Notes: generated from the letters alone by a model not told the origin. A stretch of DNA of 64,000 nt from Glandiceps talaboti (GCF_964340395.1 NC_135555.1:8814931-8878930), one strand, 5' to 3'; counted from the stretch's first letter, positions 13,701 through 25,372 are shown. Made by a program: numbers and translations.

Positions 13701-16700
13701 ATGTCTACAAAATATGGCAAAGTAGTAAAAGTTGAAATGAGACAGTATAAAATTTATGGAAAATATTCGTATCAGAGATTAGTTTTAGTTTATTTTAGTA
13801 AGTTTGCGAATAGATAATGTGGAACCATACTCCATTTGAAGTCACTTCAGGGTTTTTGTGGCTTGTTTACACGAGAGGTTTGATCACCAAGTGACTGAAG
13901 AGACTTTGAAATTTGATGTACAGTATACAACAGAATCAGAATGTTTTTGTTTTTTTACTAGTTAGGTTGCAAAATTCTATTCTGTTTTTAAGTAACTGAC
14001 AGTAATATAATATAGCATTATAAGCAGATTCAATGAAAGGAAACAATAGAATGCCAATAAAAAAGTTGAAAAATATTTTTTTTTTGCATCATGATTTGCT
14101 GGCATAAATTGTACACATATATCAATTTCATTTTAACATAGCATGCACCTTAGAAGTAAACTTTTACTGTTACTTTGTTCAAGAAAACTGCAAACCTATT
14201 CTCAGTTAATATCAATGATAAACATCTACGGTCACCATAAAAATTGTTGAAATGGAGTTCAAAATGATATCAATATTTAGTCATTATAGAATCCATTATG
14301 GCCACCAAATACTAGAGTATGAGAAAATAAACAGTTCAATATGTCCTTGACAGAAAAACAGTGAGAGACGAAATTTCTCAGTTTCTTATTTCAAAAGGAG
14401 CAGAAACAAGCTCTCATATGGAAAGTCTGGAGAGAAGAACTTGATGTTCAGGGAAATTTGTCCTCAAGGTACAGTCTACCTTAATGTCAATTCCACTGTG
14501 GCCTATTTCTTTACATCATGTGGGACAAATGGTCATCCCTATATATACCTAGAACATTTCTCTGCATAAGTTCCCAATAGTGTGACAATTTGCAGCCTTA
14601 CATAATGAAATGTCACTTCCCTTTATGAGTTAACAGTTGTCCATCCAAAAAGTGCCACGACTTTTTATAGTTACAATTCCTCTGTTCAACTGTAAAAAAC
14701 TGTTAATAGTAACTTTAATAGAGCCATTACCAAGTTTTTCCCAATTATACTGTTTAGTATTAAACACGTAATATAAAATGGTTGATTTACTGTGTCTGTT
14801 GATCACCTATCAAATACCTGCTGTTAACAGGCACATTAAAACTAGCACAAATTAACGATCAGGTCTTTTGAGTTTTTACAAACACGAACACAGAATGATT
14901 CTGTCTACACTAACGTGGTAATTTCTTCACAAAAACAAGACATGCTATAAATAGTTTCTAGAATGATCAAGAGGTGTATTTTGATGCGTATAAGCAGCTT
15001 GACTTAATTTTTAATAATACTTTAACAGTACTTGGACATGCTACTAAAAACATTATTTGGCAATTTACTTGCACCATGGGAGTCTACGCAGGACAAAATG
15101 TGTCATAATTGAGACTGAGTAGTGAAAACAATACCAATGAGAACTATGCGGAAACTAACAGCTGTGAGTGATTGGCATGAAAACTGTATTATCTTGGATT
15201 ATTACATTATTTCCCATTTACAAGTGAAACTCGTATACGATTTAATACCAGCCCTCAGACCCTATAAAGTAAAGTCGTTTAGTTTGATCAATAAAATTAG
15301 ACAGTAATATGACAGCTTTATGTTCTAACTTATGATTTTTTTCATTGATGGATTATCGAAGACAACTGATAATATGTCTCAGCTGTCACTGCACTGTTAC
15401 ACACAACTGGTTTTCAGTATGAGGGCAGTATTCATGTACTGGTCATATACTCATTTTTGCTAAGGGCAATAAGAAGGTAAAATCTATAGGGGGATGAACC
15501 CCAAGTCATCACACAACTATACTGGAGCATTGTCGTAAACCATTAAGCCTCTTTACAGCAGTCTTTCACAGTTCAAAAACAAAAATTATGGTAGATTGTA
15601 ATAGTGAAAACCATGCCACCTTTTAACCCATTGCCCCTTTCTGTTACCTGGGTCTGGCAAGAGCACTGTAATGTGTGCCTGCCTGCATGTTGTGAACTTG
15701 TATATGGAAATGACTATAAATCCATTATTCTTGAATTTTCACATGGCAGGATACATATTGTATCATCTATAATTTAGTATAAAGTAGGGAGATGAAAGTT
15801 TACCATTTGTATGTTGGGAAGATTTACATGAATTGTACTTGGCTTTTATAAGGGTATAAATAAAAATAGCAAACAAAAACTGATATTTCCTTTCAGAAAC
15901 AGTCCTTTAATTCTAGTAGTATATCAGGGCTTAAATTTAATGCATAAACTTGGTCGTCAGATTTAGCCATATGAACTGTTTCAGTGACTGTTTTCTATTG
16001 ATTTCCCTTGGTCTTACAGACTAGTACAACCTTGCAAATATGGTAGATACAATGTTTACTAGTCTATGCTCCCTGGACTACACCTCATTTCAAACCCTAC
16101 TTCTACACCAGGGCTTGAATGAAACGTCTACACTTGGTAGTTAGATTTAGCCATATGAACTATTTCAGTTATTGATTTCCCTTGGTCTTACAAACTACAA
16201 CAGTGTACATATGGTGGATGCAGTGTTTACTACTCTATGCTCCCTGGACTACTGCTAATTTCAAACCCTACTTCAACACCAAGGCTTAAAATGAAACCTC
16301 TACGCTTGGTAGTCTGATTCAGCCAAGTGAACTGTTTTCAGTTACAATTTTCTAATGATTTTCATGGGTCTTACAGACTAAAACCTTGTACATTTGGTAG
16401 TCTAGTTGTCTATGCTCCCTGGACTACTGCTAATTTCAAACTCTACTTCTACACCAAGGCTCGAATGAAACCTCTATGCTTGGTAGTCTGATTCAGCCAA
16501 GTGAACTGTTTCAGTTACAATTTTCTATTGATTTCCATTGGTCTTACAGACTAGTAGTACAACCTTGCACATTTGATAGTCTTGTCATCTACATTCCCTA
16601 GGCCCTGGACTACTGCTAATTTAGAACCCTGCATGTATATGTAATTTCACATAATGCATCATATTCAAAGTATGTACTTTCTGCATGTGCTTTCTTTTCA

Positions 16701-19700
16701 AATCCTGTCAACCACTATTCAGTAGCAGTAGAACTGCCTAAAGCAAGGTAGAACATTTTTCAACGAATGTCAGGCTGATTCTTAAAGTATACATTAGTTG
16801 TAGCTAGTAGCTACTTAGTTGAGAATATGAAGAATGAAGGCAATGTGAAACCACAGAATGAATAAACCCTATCATATCAATATCACACATGTACTCAGTG
16901 GGCTGAGGCACCAAGGGATATCATTTTACAAGCATTTTATAACTAAAACCAAAAAACATATTTTCTTCTTTTTGACCTCTAGAGTATAAACTGATCATTG
17001 AAAATATCAAATTTTTACACAAAAATGCCAATATTTTGTTTTTATACCTCTAAGCTGATCTGTAATGGCATATAAGATAAAATTTCTACATTGGAACATG
17101 ATTTTTGTATAGTGCCTGAGATATCTATAGTTTACATATAGTGATACCAAAGGCATACCCCTAATAAAAGACAACATTAATGTGTTGTTGGAGGTCAAGT
17201 TGATGAAAAAATAGGTTTCCTTGTGAGTCTCCACATAGCATGGGGAGTATTAGATTTTGGCAGGCCTCTAGAAATTGCTGTGTGTCTATGGCACATCAAA
17301 TTGGCTTAAAGAGATCACACTGGATATGTATGTAGTTTGAAAATATATCTCAAAGGCGTTTTACTTTAACACACCTCTAAAATTGTTATCAAAGTGGGTC
17401 TCCTCACCACAGAATAATGAGTATATACAAAAAAGGCATCAAGTAATAACTGGTAAAGTCTACATAGAAACAAGGGCTACAAAGCTGCCAAGTAGTTTTA
17501 AGTGGCGCGTTACTGACAATAATTGAGCAATCATCTAATTTCCATAGGACATACTGTATCAAGTGAGCACTGAGAGATTTAGCTATTGTCAGCATTGTTA
17601 CTCACGTTCAGAATAGTTTCATTTCATTCTGATATACCGAGGTGTGCCAAACTGATTCTCACGAAATGCTATATGCTACAACAACCAGTCTGTATATTCC
17701 TACACTGGGTTTGTACTACTACTAGGCTTCATGAAAAATTGGTACTGTATGTACTAAATCAACCGTTGAATTAATTTTCTTTACTAAAGTTCTGAAACCC
17801 TAACACTGCATCAGTTCTATGCCTGTATTAACATTGGCATGCTATCACAGACTGGTTGTAAACATAATGTTACATTTTTTAGCAGTACGTTGAAGTAGTG
17901 AATAACTCACCATAATTCTGAATATGATATGAAGCTAGTATAGGGGACATGTTATTGTCATTTGGTATTAGTTTCAGATTGTAATGCACAGTTGTTACAG
18001 ATTACTGTACAGCTGTACAATTTAAATTTAATACACAAAACTGCTACTTGTGCTAGTAGCTCAGTGATACAATGAAAACCAAGTCGACCGAAAAAGAGTA
18101 TCATCAGGCTCCACAAAAATCTAACTAAATATTACTATATTTCATTGTTCTGCCTCAACAAAAATCTTAGTAATATCGCTACATTTTTTTTGACAGACAA
18201 CAAATTCTTACTATAACATTAGTACATTTCAATGTCTGGCTTGACAAAACATCTTCCTGCCATTGCTACATATTGTTTGGTTGGACAAAAAATCATAAAA
18301 AATATTGCTACATGTTATCATTTGCCTAGAAAAAATTGTTTTTGACAAAAATCTTTCAAATATTACCATTTGGGTAGACTAAAATCCTCCTAGCACTGCT
18401 AAACATTGTTTGCCAAAAAAATGCTACAAATATTGCTACATATTATTATTTTGCTGGACAAAAATCTTCCTAAAATTGCTATATGTTACTGTTTGGCTTG
18501 ACAAAAATCTTACAAATATTGCTGCATTTCATTTGTCAAGCCAGACATGCAATGTAGGATTCTGGAATGACATTAAGATTTTCTGTCCATCCAAAAGACA
18601 TTTACAGTAAGATGATTTTCGTTTCAACAAAATGTACTTCAACGATAGTAATAAAAAACGTCACAAAAGTAGACGTTATTGAAATCCTCTATACTTCATG
18701 AGTTCATAGTAATACAATAAGTATTGCACTGACAGCTGGAAATAAGCCAAGCTAATCTATAAGACGGACATCAAGAGAGCGTGCAATAGTTGAAATGAGT
18801 GGAGAGGTTAATAGTGACACATTGTTGTATTTTATACACATTCTTACGCTAAATTACACTTTCTGAACATAGATGAGACTATGATTTGTGTGTATGAACC
18901 CTCTACTCTATACCTCCATTATGCCATTACTTCAATAATCTGTAATTACTTGACAAAGATAAAGTCCTCTCTGTGGACGTATGTCTGTGGTTGCACATCG
19001 TTTTATCAGCAGTTTTGATATCGCAATCAAAGTGTCTGGTAGAAGTCAAAGACCCAAGCTGATGATACAACTTAGCGTATAAATTGTAGAGTCAGCTATT
19101 TGAATGTTTATTTCATAACTAGAGCTTGTCAGAGAGTCATATTAATCACTACTGACTGTATTATCAAAGGGATATGAGTTAGCCAAACTTTGTATTGTTG
19201 AACTTCATATGTTTTTCATGTGGTAATGCTATACACAGCAGTGCTACCAGTGTTTTTAAGGATGGTAATCAGGTAAAAATCTACCCTGAGTTTCTGTGTC
19301 ACTTTACAGAGGCTCCCACTAAACTTATGATATAATGCATTGCAAACTATGCCAGTTTACCCTATTCCCCGTTTCTGTAACCAGGGTTCAAAAAAACCTA
19401 ACCAAAACACTAGCTACATGTACATACATGTACTATCTGAAAAGTGTACACATACAAGGAAACGTGCAGTCAGACTTAGTTCTGCCTTTAGTACAACTGT
19501 ACTGATAACTGCTATAAACTAATATGTGATTTTGGGTGATAAAATAGCATCTTGGTAATTAGTCAACTTTGAAATCTACTGTACTTGACATGTGTTCAGT
19601 AATTTTGGTGATTTCTTGCAATGGAAAAACATCTGATGATGACATCACAAATACTTTAATCTGTTTATCTTGAGACTATTTGTATTTATCATTTTTCATC

Positions 19701-22700
19701 CATAGTATTTCATCAACTTTCTCCTCTCACTGTGAGACACAGCAATCCTGTATACGTCATGTGCATGTATATTTGTACTTCCACTGTAGTGTAGGTAACA
19801 CTGTCGTTCCACTATCGATGATGACTTCACTATCTAATATCTCATCACAGACAACATTTAATAAAGGTCCAGTTTGAATTAGGATTGAAATGTATGTACA
19901 AAAAAAGCTGTTATCTTGCAGGGTTACAAAAAAGTTGTTCCCAAATCAAACAATGATCATATCTAATCCTTATGGCTCCACTGATAAATAACACTAATGC
20001 AAGAACCTGGGATTGAATCCCTGGCCTTTAAGACAATGCTGGGAACAGTTCATGTTTCTTTGAGTATGAGTTGACATTGGTAGTTACAACACTTACCTGC
20101 TTTGGTAGTGTGTTTCCTGTGCCCTGTGGCCACACTTTATGAGTCTGCATATGCTTTTTTACATTGGACTTCTGAGCAAATGCCCTGCCACACACAATGC
20201 ATTGGAAAGGCTTCTCACCAGTGTGACTTCGTATATGTTGTTGCAGATCAAAGTTTTTATTGAATGTCTTGTCACAGTATGTACATTTCAACTTGCCAAG
20301 TTTCTTGCTGGGATCTTGACTACCATTTCTTCTTCTTTTGGCAGCATTTTGTACATCAGTTATAACGCTGACATTGGGTCGACTTGACGGTGTTGGATGA
20401 TGTTGCTGAGTTTGTTTTGGTGGACTTGGTTGTTTTGTTATGGGTGCACTGCTAATCTGTGTGATCTGTGCTGCCTGTGCAGGTTGTTGTACATGTATGA
20501 TGTGTGTTGGGTGAATGGTTTGTACTGTACTTGTCAAAGCTGCCGTGTTGACAGTAGTAAAGCCAGCGTGTTGTACTGCTTGCACTGCAGCTGGTCCTGA
20601 GGTGGTTCTTTGTTGTGGTGCTTGTGACAGGAACGATGTGGCCTGCATTGGAGCACTTTGAAATGCTGTGGACTGGATAGGTAATGTGGTTTGATCCATA
20701 CTAGTGAAGGTAGACATCAACATATCCTCACTAAGTACACTCATATTTTGACTAACATGAGTCAGAGGTGATGGTGGTACTGGAGCTGGGTAAGCTGACA
20801 CTTGTCGATTCAAGGCATGATGTTGAACTGATGATGTGAATGCGCTATTGGGACTTGTCCCAGGTGTTGAAGCCGTCACCACAGCTCTGCCATGGTTGGC
20901 TTGACCAACTGGAACACATCTCTCTCTCTTGTGTGCCATAAAATTTGGCAGGTTTGTGAACTGCTTCTTACATTTTCCACATTGAAAAACATCATCTTCT
21001 TCTGCTGAAAAATATGAACCAAACATCACATTCAACAATTTCTACACAACCAATGAAATGATAACTGACTTATCAACACTAAACATCAACATTTAAGTAT
21101 GTAACATTGTTTGGTTATGCGGAATGTTAACTCTAGATATAACAGATAATTCTGATTTAGGAAAGTGAGTGTGAGGAACAAAAAGGTATGTCTTTCAAGA
21201 TGTTCGAATCATTTGGTGATGAATCTCGTAATAACTGTAAGTTCAACATCTTAGTTTGAGGAACAGAATATAGTTTACTGTACAATGTGAGTGAAAATGT
21301 TTTTTACAACTCGGATATCTGGTGACAACTTACCTCCATTAGCTGAGGGATCCTGGACACTGCTCTGGCTGTCCAGTAAAGACTGAACTGCCAGGGCAGT
21401 CTGGTTGTCCATGCCCACTATAACAAAGACAAAAAAAGATGCCAATGAGATCAATGTTTTCCTATTTCCTTTTGATTACACAAAGGAGAAAACCTGATAA
21501 AAATGACAGTTTATTGTACACTTTAATAACAACATAATAATGACACTGAAGATGATTTTTGACTTATTTACATACATGTTATGTATGTTCTGTAGGCCAT
21601 CTACCAATGTGATCAGGGGTGAACAAATCATTTTGTGAACTGGTGGTCTCCGGACCAGTGCCTTAAAAAATCCAGTGGTCCTGCTGAAAGAATTAGTGGT
21701 CCAAGGTCCCGCTAATGTGAAACATTAAATCTTGCCTATGAATCTGTATATTCAGATGACTTTTTAACAGTTATTAACAGTAAGATACTGGTCCGACGGA
21801 CCAGACAAGGTAAAATTTGTGTGGTCCGCCCAAAAAATTCGCTGGTCCCGGACAAAGGACCAGGATTTGTTCACCCCGAGTGATCATATGTGTAGTATAG
21901 GAAAGCAAGTAATGTCAACAACATAAATGTAGTGAACATTATGGGCTAGGGTTATTCATCAAAATAACCTATAAATGTTGTTTTTTATTTTGTCTTCTAT
22001 CACTAGGACATACAGTCCAGTACCATCAATCTTGGGTGCATGCTCAAAATTGTTTTGGTCATGGGAAACTACATGTAGTTTAAATCACAAAATTCAGTCA
22101 AATAAATGTATGAAACATTGCGCTCTCAAGTTATATGTACTGAGTCTGTGGTAACCCCTTCTCAACAATTACTGTTTGATTCACTTCCTTTCAGTATGTT
22201 GATCTGAACAAACTTTAACAATTGCAAAATAATGAATACATGTATTGGTGTTGATCATTTCACCATTTATGTGAATTACAAAAATCAGTGAACAAAGATT
22301 GGAGATCTGCAGATTGTGCTCCAAATTCAACAGATCTGTTCATGCCATGAGACACCAACTGAGTGTGATAATTTTGTGTTGCAATGATAGTTGATACCAT
22401 ATATGACATCTTCATCTTTAATTTTCAATGTTTTCTTTTGCTACAAGTTTTTTCTATGCACAGTATGACATATCTATTTCTTTCTGTAAATTATAATAAA
22501 AATATGTTCGGCCCATGTGGTGTCTATTTTCAGAAAAGAGTTTGCTATACGCTCATATTCTTTTGATTATTTTACCGAAAATATTTCGTCAATGTTTCAT
22601 TTTTGCATTCCTATTTGATTTCCAATGTAAATTGATTGCCGATTTCCATCTCTGAATTTCTGATAATTCACTTCTTATGTTGGAACACACTGTGCAGTAT

Positions 22701-25372
22701 TGCTTTCAAGTGGCTGCTGTCCGTTTTAAAAACCTTTTGAGACGACTGTTGTGGTTGACATTTTGTCATAATTGCCTTATGCCTACTGAGCTGAGATCAA
22801 TCCAATTGGCCTATTTACTGTATATACTGGAAACCACATGCCAATCACTTTCCATACCTTAAAGTTTTATGTAAATCAGAAACTGATAGTCCACTAAAAT
22901 CATGAAATGATTCTACATGATTAAGCTGTTATTGCTCACAAGTTTTGAATAGATTTGATTGAATTATTCATTTCACCAAGTAAAAGGAAAAGTATGTACA
23001 TATCAAGGAAATAATTTAACTAGGGACAATATCTGGAGAGGGCTACATAAATATTTTGGTTTAACTAGTCTAGACTATGATCCTGTCAAAATAGTCCTGC
23101 AGATTTCAATTAAATTTCAAACGATACTGAATGTTTTCTATTAAACAATTTACACAATATTTTTCTTCAGAATTTGTGGTCTAAAGAAGTAATAACGTTT
23201 TAAATTGCTATGTGACAACACGCAATATTACAATTTACATGTATATAAGCACGATTTGTCTTCCTTCCTCTCCATGTGTGACTGTACAGAACTATCAGCA
23301 TGATAGTTATATGATTACTCAATACTGGTAACATGTTGTAACTGTAATTGACATAACTTGCAAAATAAATCATTCTCATCTAGCTCAAACTGGAATTATG
23401 TTTATTGATGGGACAGCATTTTAACCATGGTAAAGTAGTTGAAGGTAAACTGTGTCATTTATCTCACAATGTAAGAACAGGTAGGTAAAGTCTTACAGAG
23501 TTCCCCAGTCATTTTACATTTTGTTGTTGTAAGTCAAAATGAGAAAAAGTGGGATTTCTTGTGAGTCACCATATAGTAAGAGATGGGGGGAACACCAAAT
23601 TTTGGTGCGTCACTAGAAATTGTGTGCGTCAGTTGCGCGTCAATTTGGCTTAGACAGAGGACACACTGATGACAATTTATTTTGTTGTCAAAATTTGAAT
23701 ATGCCTATTCGTCCACAGGCTAAATGATTGATGGTTTGTTAGAAGAATGGAACAAATATAAAGTTCATGTACACTAAAGAGTTATTGAATTTTTACAATC
23801 TGTAACTTGGAGGGGGTTTGAACTTGGCAGTGCAAGATTTCATATTTACCAACAAACAAATAGATATGCAAACTTGTAGTTTGATTTCAATATAGTACTA
23901 TGCCCATCTCACTTCATTTTGGCAATTTGGGAAAGATTTAAACTTTTTGCAGGAAACATATTAAAGAAACTGCATGCATGGCATGGCATCCAGAAGCTCC
24001 AAATACCAGACATAATAGAACCAAACTTTACTAGGTAAATTATCTTATGCTGTGAGTTTGAAACAACTACAAGACCAACCAGAACACTGATTAGGTTGTG
24101 TTTATTAACAATTTATGAATTACTGAATGTTTACATCTCTGATCCAAAACTGTGACAGATAGATGTTTTCAGACCGGTTCTGAAATATTCTTTCAACATG
24201 ACATAGATGCATGCAAGTGTATGTAGACAAAGCAAATAGAATACAGGTTTGTATCAATTGCCTTGTGATTAAATATTTAGACGAAAATAACTGATATTAA
24301 AGACTATATTTTTTTAATTGAGTGTAGTGTATTGGGCATGTGAATGATCAAATAAGGAGTATTTGAAGCAAAACCAAGTACCACAGAGTATTAACTGCAG
24401 TGACCTTGGGAGTGGGAGGAATGTGGTAATGCGCAACTCGGAGCTGTCCAAGTATTATGGCGGAACAAAAGACAAACAGATAGATATAGGAGTATATTAG
24501 CATAGCAAAACGTCGATATTAAAAAAGCCAAAAAATTCACCCAAAACGATATCATATGAATGAAAGAGAATATAGTACATTTCTATCCGTAAATCGCGAC
24601 TCTAACATGTCTAAAACGTGTCGTTTGAAACGGTCTGCGACAGGATATACGTTCAACGCCCGGCTTCTTCACGGCGCTGACAACAGTAACATGGCGGCCG
24701 TGTGTTGCAGCTTTTCCAACAAAAACGAGCCCACCCTGGCCTGGCTGTTCCAACATATTCCCCACCTGTAACCCCCTCCACCCCGATTCACAAGTACCAA
24801 ACAATTCAAACAACATCTCAAACTTTTCTGCGCGCGATATTTACCTAGTTTGGCATTCCCAGAGATCAAAATGCATATCTAAATCACAGTTAAATTAATG
24901 CGATGCTGTCAAACACTGGGCAAACGACATGACAAGAGGTTTCGTGCATTTGAACACTTGTCCGTTGTTTCTGTACACGATATTTTGAGTTACTTAAAAG
25001 TATATAATCGGGAATCCAAGGCCAGTTTTTTCGATTGAACAATGGAAAATATTTCCCTATGACATGTTTTGTGAGAAAGAAAATACGGTAGATGATTTAT
25101 TATAATGAGCAGACTAGAAAGTACAAGCAGTATGCATAAGAAATGTTGTGAACTGTCAGTTCCGAATTCCATCCAATATCGCCGTCAAGAAGTACAAAAT
25201 TACGGAAGCCACCCAATAATTTCTTCAATTTAAAAGTACTCAACCCTATATCAAAGTCAAAACAATTATTTAATTTACTAAATTTGTCAATAAAAATTAA
25301 AAAAACGTGGGATAAAAGAAAATTTATTTCACACTCACCGACGCCCAAAGCATCAAACAGTCCCTGCGCCAT
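6569..25372 (-). CDS. ZNF341: ZNF341 orthologue, C2H2 zinc-finger transcription factor (7 coding exons)
   Basis: ZNF341 is a nuclear DNA-binding regulator. In humans it drives STAT1/STAT3 transcription, and its loss causes a hyper-IgE-like disease. The spliced model is 2709 nt and 902 aa, against about 850 aa in human. All exon junctions keep phase. Order of elements: N-terminal MAQ...MDNQT...AVQSLLD signature; C2HC finger (residues 48-69); long Ser/Thr/Gln/Pro-rich region; fingers at 280-300 and 308-328 with a TGEKPF linker; acidic linker (343-391); fingers at 405-425, 433-455, 463-483, 500-522, 526-546, 554-574, 582-602, 610-635 and 643-663; final C2HC finger (671-689); basic segment with an AT-hook-like KRGRPPRK (740-747); Ser/Thr/Glu-rich tail. 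Finger order and linkers match vertebrate ZNF341 as I know it. One small exon in the 8.9 kb intron 3 could have been missed. Confidence 0.93.
8379..8578 (-). CDS. ZNF341: ZNF341 coding exon 6
   Basis: 200 nt with acceptor TTTCTAG| and donor CCTCG|GTAAGT, phase 0 in and phase 2 out. It encodes two fingers, VYKCILKSC...H and [20 protein letters not shown]. The first has the wide C-x4-C spacing typical of this finger in ZNF341. Intron 5 is 802 bp. Confidence 0.94.
8755..8860. repeat. ZNF341: GGTGTG-rich low-complexity repeat in ZNF341 intron 5 flank
   Basis: Repeats of GTGTGGTGTGGTGCAGTGCGGGT make a G-rich, C-poor plus strand. It lies just inside intron 5. Frames through it (Cys/Gly/Val or His/Thr/Pro) are artefacts. 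Confidence 0.75.
9381..9493 (-). CDS. ZNF341: ZNF341 coding exon 5
   Basis: 113 nt with acceptor TTTACAG| and donor GAACAG|GTAAG, phase 1 in and phase 0 out. It encodes [14 protein letters not shown] and [13 protein letters not shown], one C2H2 finger at residues 405-425. The human counterpart has SSYLCQFCPSKF and MTQHKNEQ. Intron 4 upstream is 1574 bp. Confidence 0.93.
9748..9762. repeat. poly(G) run, 15 bases
   Basis: An uninterrupted run of 15 G on the plus strand within ZNF341 intron 4. Similar homopolymers occur at 12795-12809 (15 G), 63410-63420 (11 C) and 63542-63553 (12 G). Exact lengths may be unreliable in an assembly. Confidence 0.85.
11068..11215 (-). CDS. ZNF341: ZNF341 coding exon 4 (acidic linker)
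   Basis: 148 nt with acceptor CTCCTCTAG| and donor AAAG|GTACTT, phase 0 in and phase 1 out. It encodes [14 protein letters not shown] followed by Glu-rich segments, which fill the position of the shorter acidic linker in human ZNF341. No zinc ligands are present. Low complexity makes homology weak, but both splice phases fit exons 3 and 5 exactly. Confidence 0.8.
12017..12394. mobile_element. foldback/MITE element, TA-flanked, in ZNF341 intron 3
   Basis: The left end reads TA then GTCTCGTTTACCCAGACTC. The right end, reverse-complemented, reads GCCTCAGTTACCCAGACTC after TA. The arms continue inward, sharing CTGCCTAC and GGGAAAACCACGTTCCAACT, for about 110-130 bp each, around a central spacer of about 130 bp. 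TA flanks suggest Tc1/mariner-type mobilisation. No transposase is encoded. Confidence 0.85.
12795..12809. repeat. poly(G) run, 15 bases
   Basis: An uninterrupted G run on the plus strand inside ZNF341 intron 3. Confidence 0.85.
13440..13830. repeat. degenerate repeat, roughly 100 bp spacing
   Basis: Blocks of the type TTAGTTTAGTA.TAGTAA.CTTG followed by ACATGTAC.TCTACAAAATATGG recur several times. Copies are diverged and the boundaries are soft. Confidence 0.4.
14130..14475 (-). repeat. dispersed repeat family 1, copy B (inverted)
   Basis: Its reverse complement matches 4415-4830 and 63670-64000 in the same block order. Shared blocks include GAGCTTGTTTCTG.TCCTTTT, TTTTATGGTGACC, TTAACTGAGAATAGGTTTG and CTTGAACAAAGTAACA. 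It sits in ZNF341 intron 3, on the opposite strand to copies A and C. Confidence 0.7.
15920..16640. repeat. tandem repeat, about 175-185 bp unit, 4 copies
   Basis: Units begin near 15927, 16111, 16282 and 16457. Each contains GGCTT.AATGAAAC, GATT.AGCCA..TGAACTGTTT, CTTACAGACTA and CTATGCTCCCTGGACTAC. The array lies in ZNF341 intron 3, and copies are moderately diverged. No frame is kept open across units. Confidence 0.88.
17210..17345. repeat. dispersed repeat family 2, copy A
   Basis: Homologous to 23553-23690 on the same strand. Shared blocks are TTGTGAGTC.CCA.ATAG, CTAGAAATTG.GTG and CAAATTGGCTTA followed by CACACTG. Both copies lie in ZNF341 introns. No coding potential is seen. Confidence 0.65.
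18112..18560. repeat. degenerate tandem repeat, about 55-60 bp unit
   Basis: The phrase TTGCTACAT.TT.TT.TTTGGCTTGACAAAAATCTT, or variants, recurs about seven times. The array lies in ZNF341 intron 3. The open frame at 18410-18610 is a product of the repeat. Confidence 0.7.
19340..19610. repeat. dispersed repeat family 3, copy A
   Basis: Positions 19485-19610 share GTGATTTTGGGTGATAAAAT, AGCATCTTG and TTGAAATCTACTGTACTTGA..TGTGTTC with 52880-52970. The upstream part (CCCTATTCCCCGTTTCTGTAACC) also resembles 15625-15655. It is an old interspersed repeat inside ZNF341 intron 3. Confidence 0.55.
20097..21004 (-). CDS. ZNF341: ZNF341 coding exon 3
   Basis: 908 nt, entered in phase 1 and left in phase 0 at CCAAAGCAG|GTAAGT. 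It encodes the first C2HC finger ([10 protein letters not shown]), a long Ser/Thr/Gln/Pro-rich and probably disordered region, and two adjacent C2H2 fingers joined by HTGEKPFQC. The acceptor is a tandem TTTCAGCAG, so splicing may start at 21004 or 21001. Reading past the donor adds 22 codons before a stop. Confidence 0.93.
21334..21417 (-). CDS. ZNF341: ZNF341 coding exon 2
   Basis: 84 nt with acceptor TTATAG| and donor GGAG|GTAAGT, entered and left in phase 1. It encodes [18 protein letters not shown] and then [10 protein letters not shown]. The MDNQT and AVQSLLD words are diagnostic of ZNF341. Only 329 bp of intron separate it from exon 3. Confidence 0.92.
21616..21877. mobile_element. short inverted-repeat element in ZNF341 intron 1
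   Basis: The ends are GGGGTGAACAAAT and ATTTGTTCACCCC. GTGAT occurs just outside on both sides. The left end preceded by CA (CAGGGGTG) resembles hAT-type termini, but no 8-bp target duplication is visible. The interior has repeated GGACCA/TGGTCC words in both orientations. It is non-coding and non-autonomous. Confidence 0.75.
22560..23550. other. part of ZNF341 intron 1, no feature seen
   Basis: AT-rich intronic sequence. Small open frames at 22677-22862 and 22959-23144 carry no recognisable motif. Confidence 0.4.
23553..23690. repeat. dispersed repeat family 2, copy B
   Basis: The second copy of the element at 17210-17345, in the same orientation, within ZNF341 intron 1. It is diverged, with small insertions around the GTGCGTC motif. 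Confidence 0.65.
24400..24900. promoter_or_regulatory. CpG-richer segment near ZNF341 5' end
   Basis: CG dinucleotides are more frequent here than in flanking intron. The segment contains TAACATGGCGGCC on the plus strand (about 24688-24700), which matches a YY1/TISU-type initiator. The frame from that ATG closes after 26 codons with no splice donor seen. It may be a regulatory segment or the 5' part of an unrecognised transcript. Confidence 0.3.
25086..25141. repeat. direct repeat, left copy (flanks bidirectional promoter)
   Basis: ACGGTAGATGATTTATTATA followed by ATGAGCAGACTA..AAGTACAAGCAGT.TGCATAA is repeated almost exactly at 25632-25687. The left copy has two extra bases and one substitution. 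Confidence 0.9.
25339..25372 (-). CDS. ZNF341: ZNF341 coding exon 1
   Basis: It encodes [11 protein letters not shown] plus one base, then a consensus donor G|GTGAGTG. Human ZNF341 also begins MAQ with an F-x-A-L core. The start is chosen by this match and by the CCAAGATGGCG context. Intron 1 (3921 bp) contains the inverted-repeat element at 21616-21877 and one copy of repeat family 2. Confidence 0.88.

Noticed and set aside
24583-24816. Minus-strand frame in the CpG-richer segment upstream in ZNF341 intron 1
   Set aside because: Not in a compatible splice context with exons 1 and 2, and the composition follows local GC bias.
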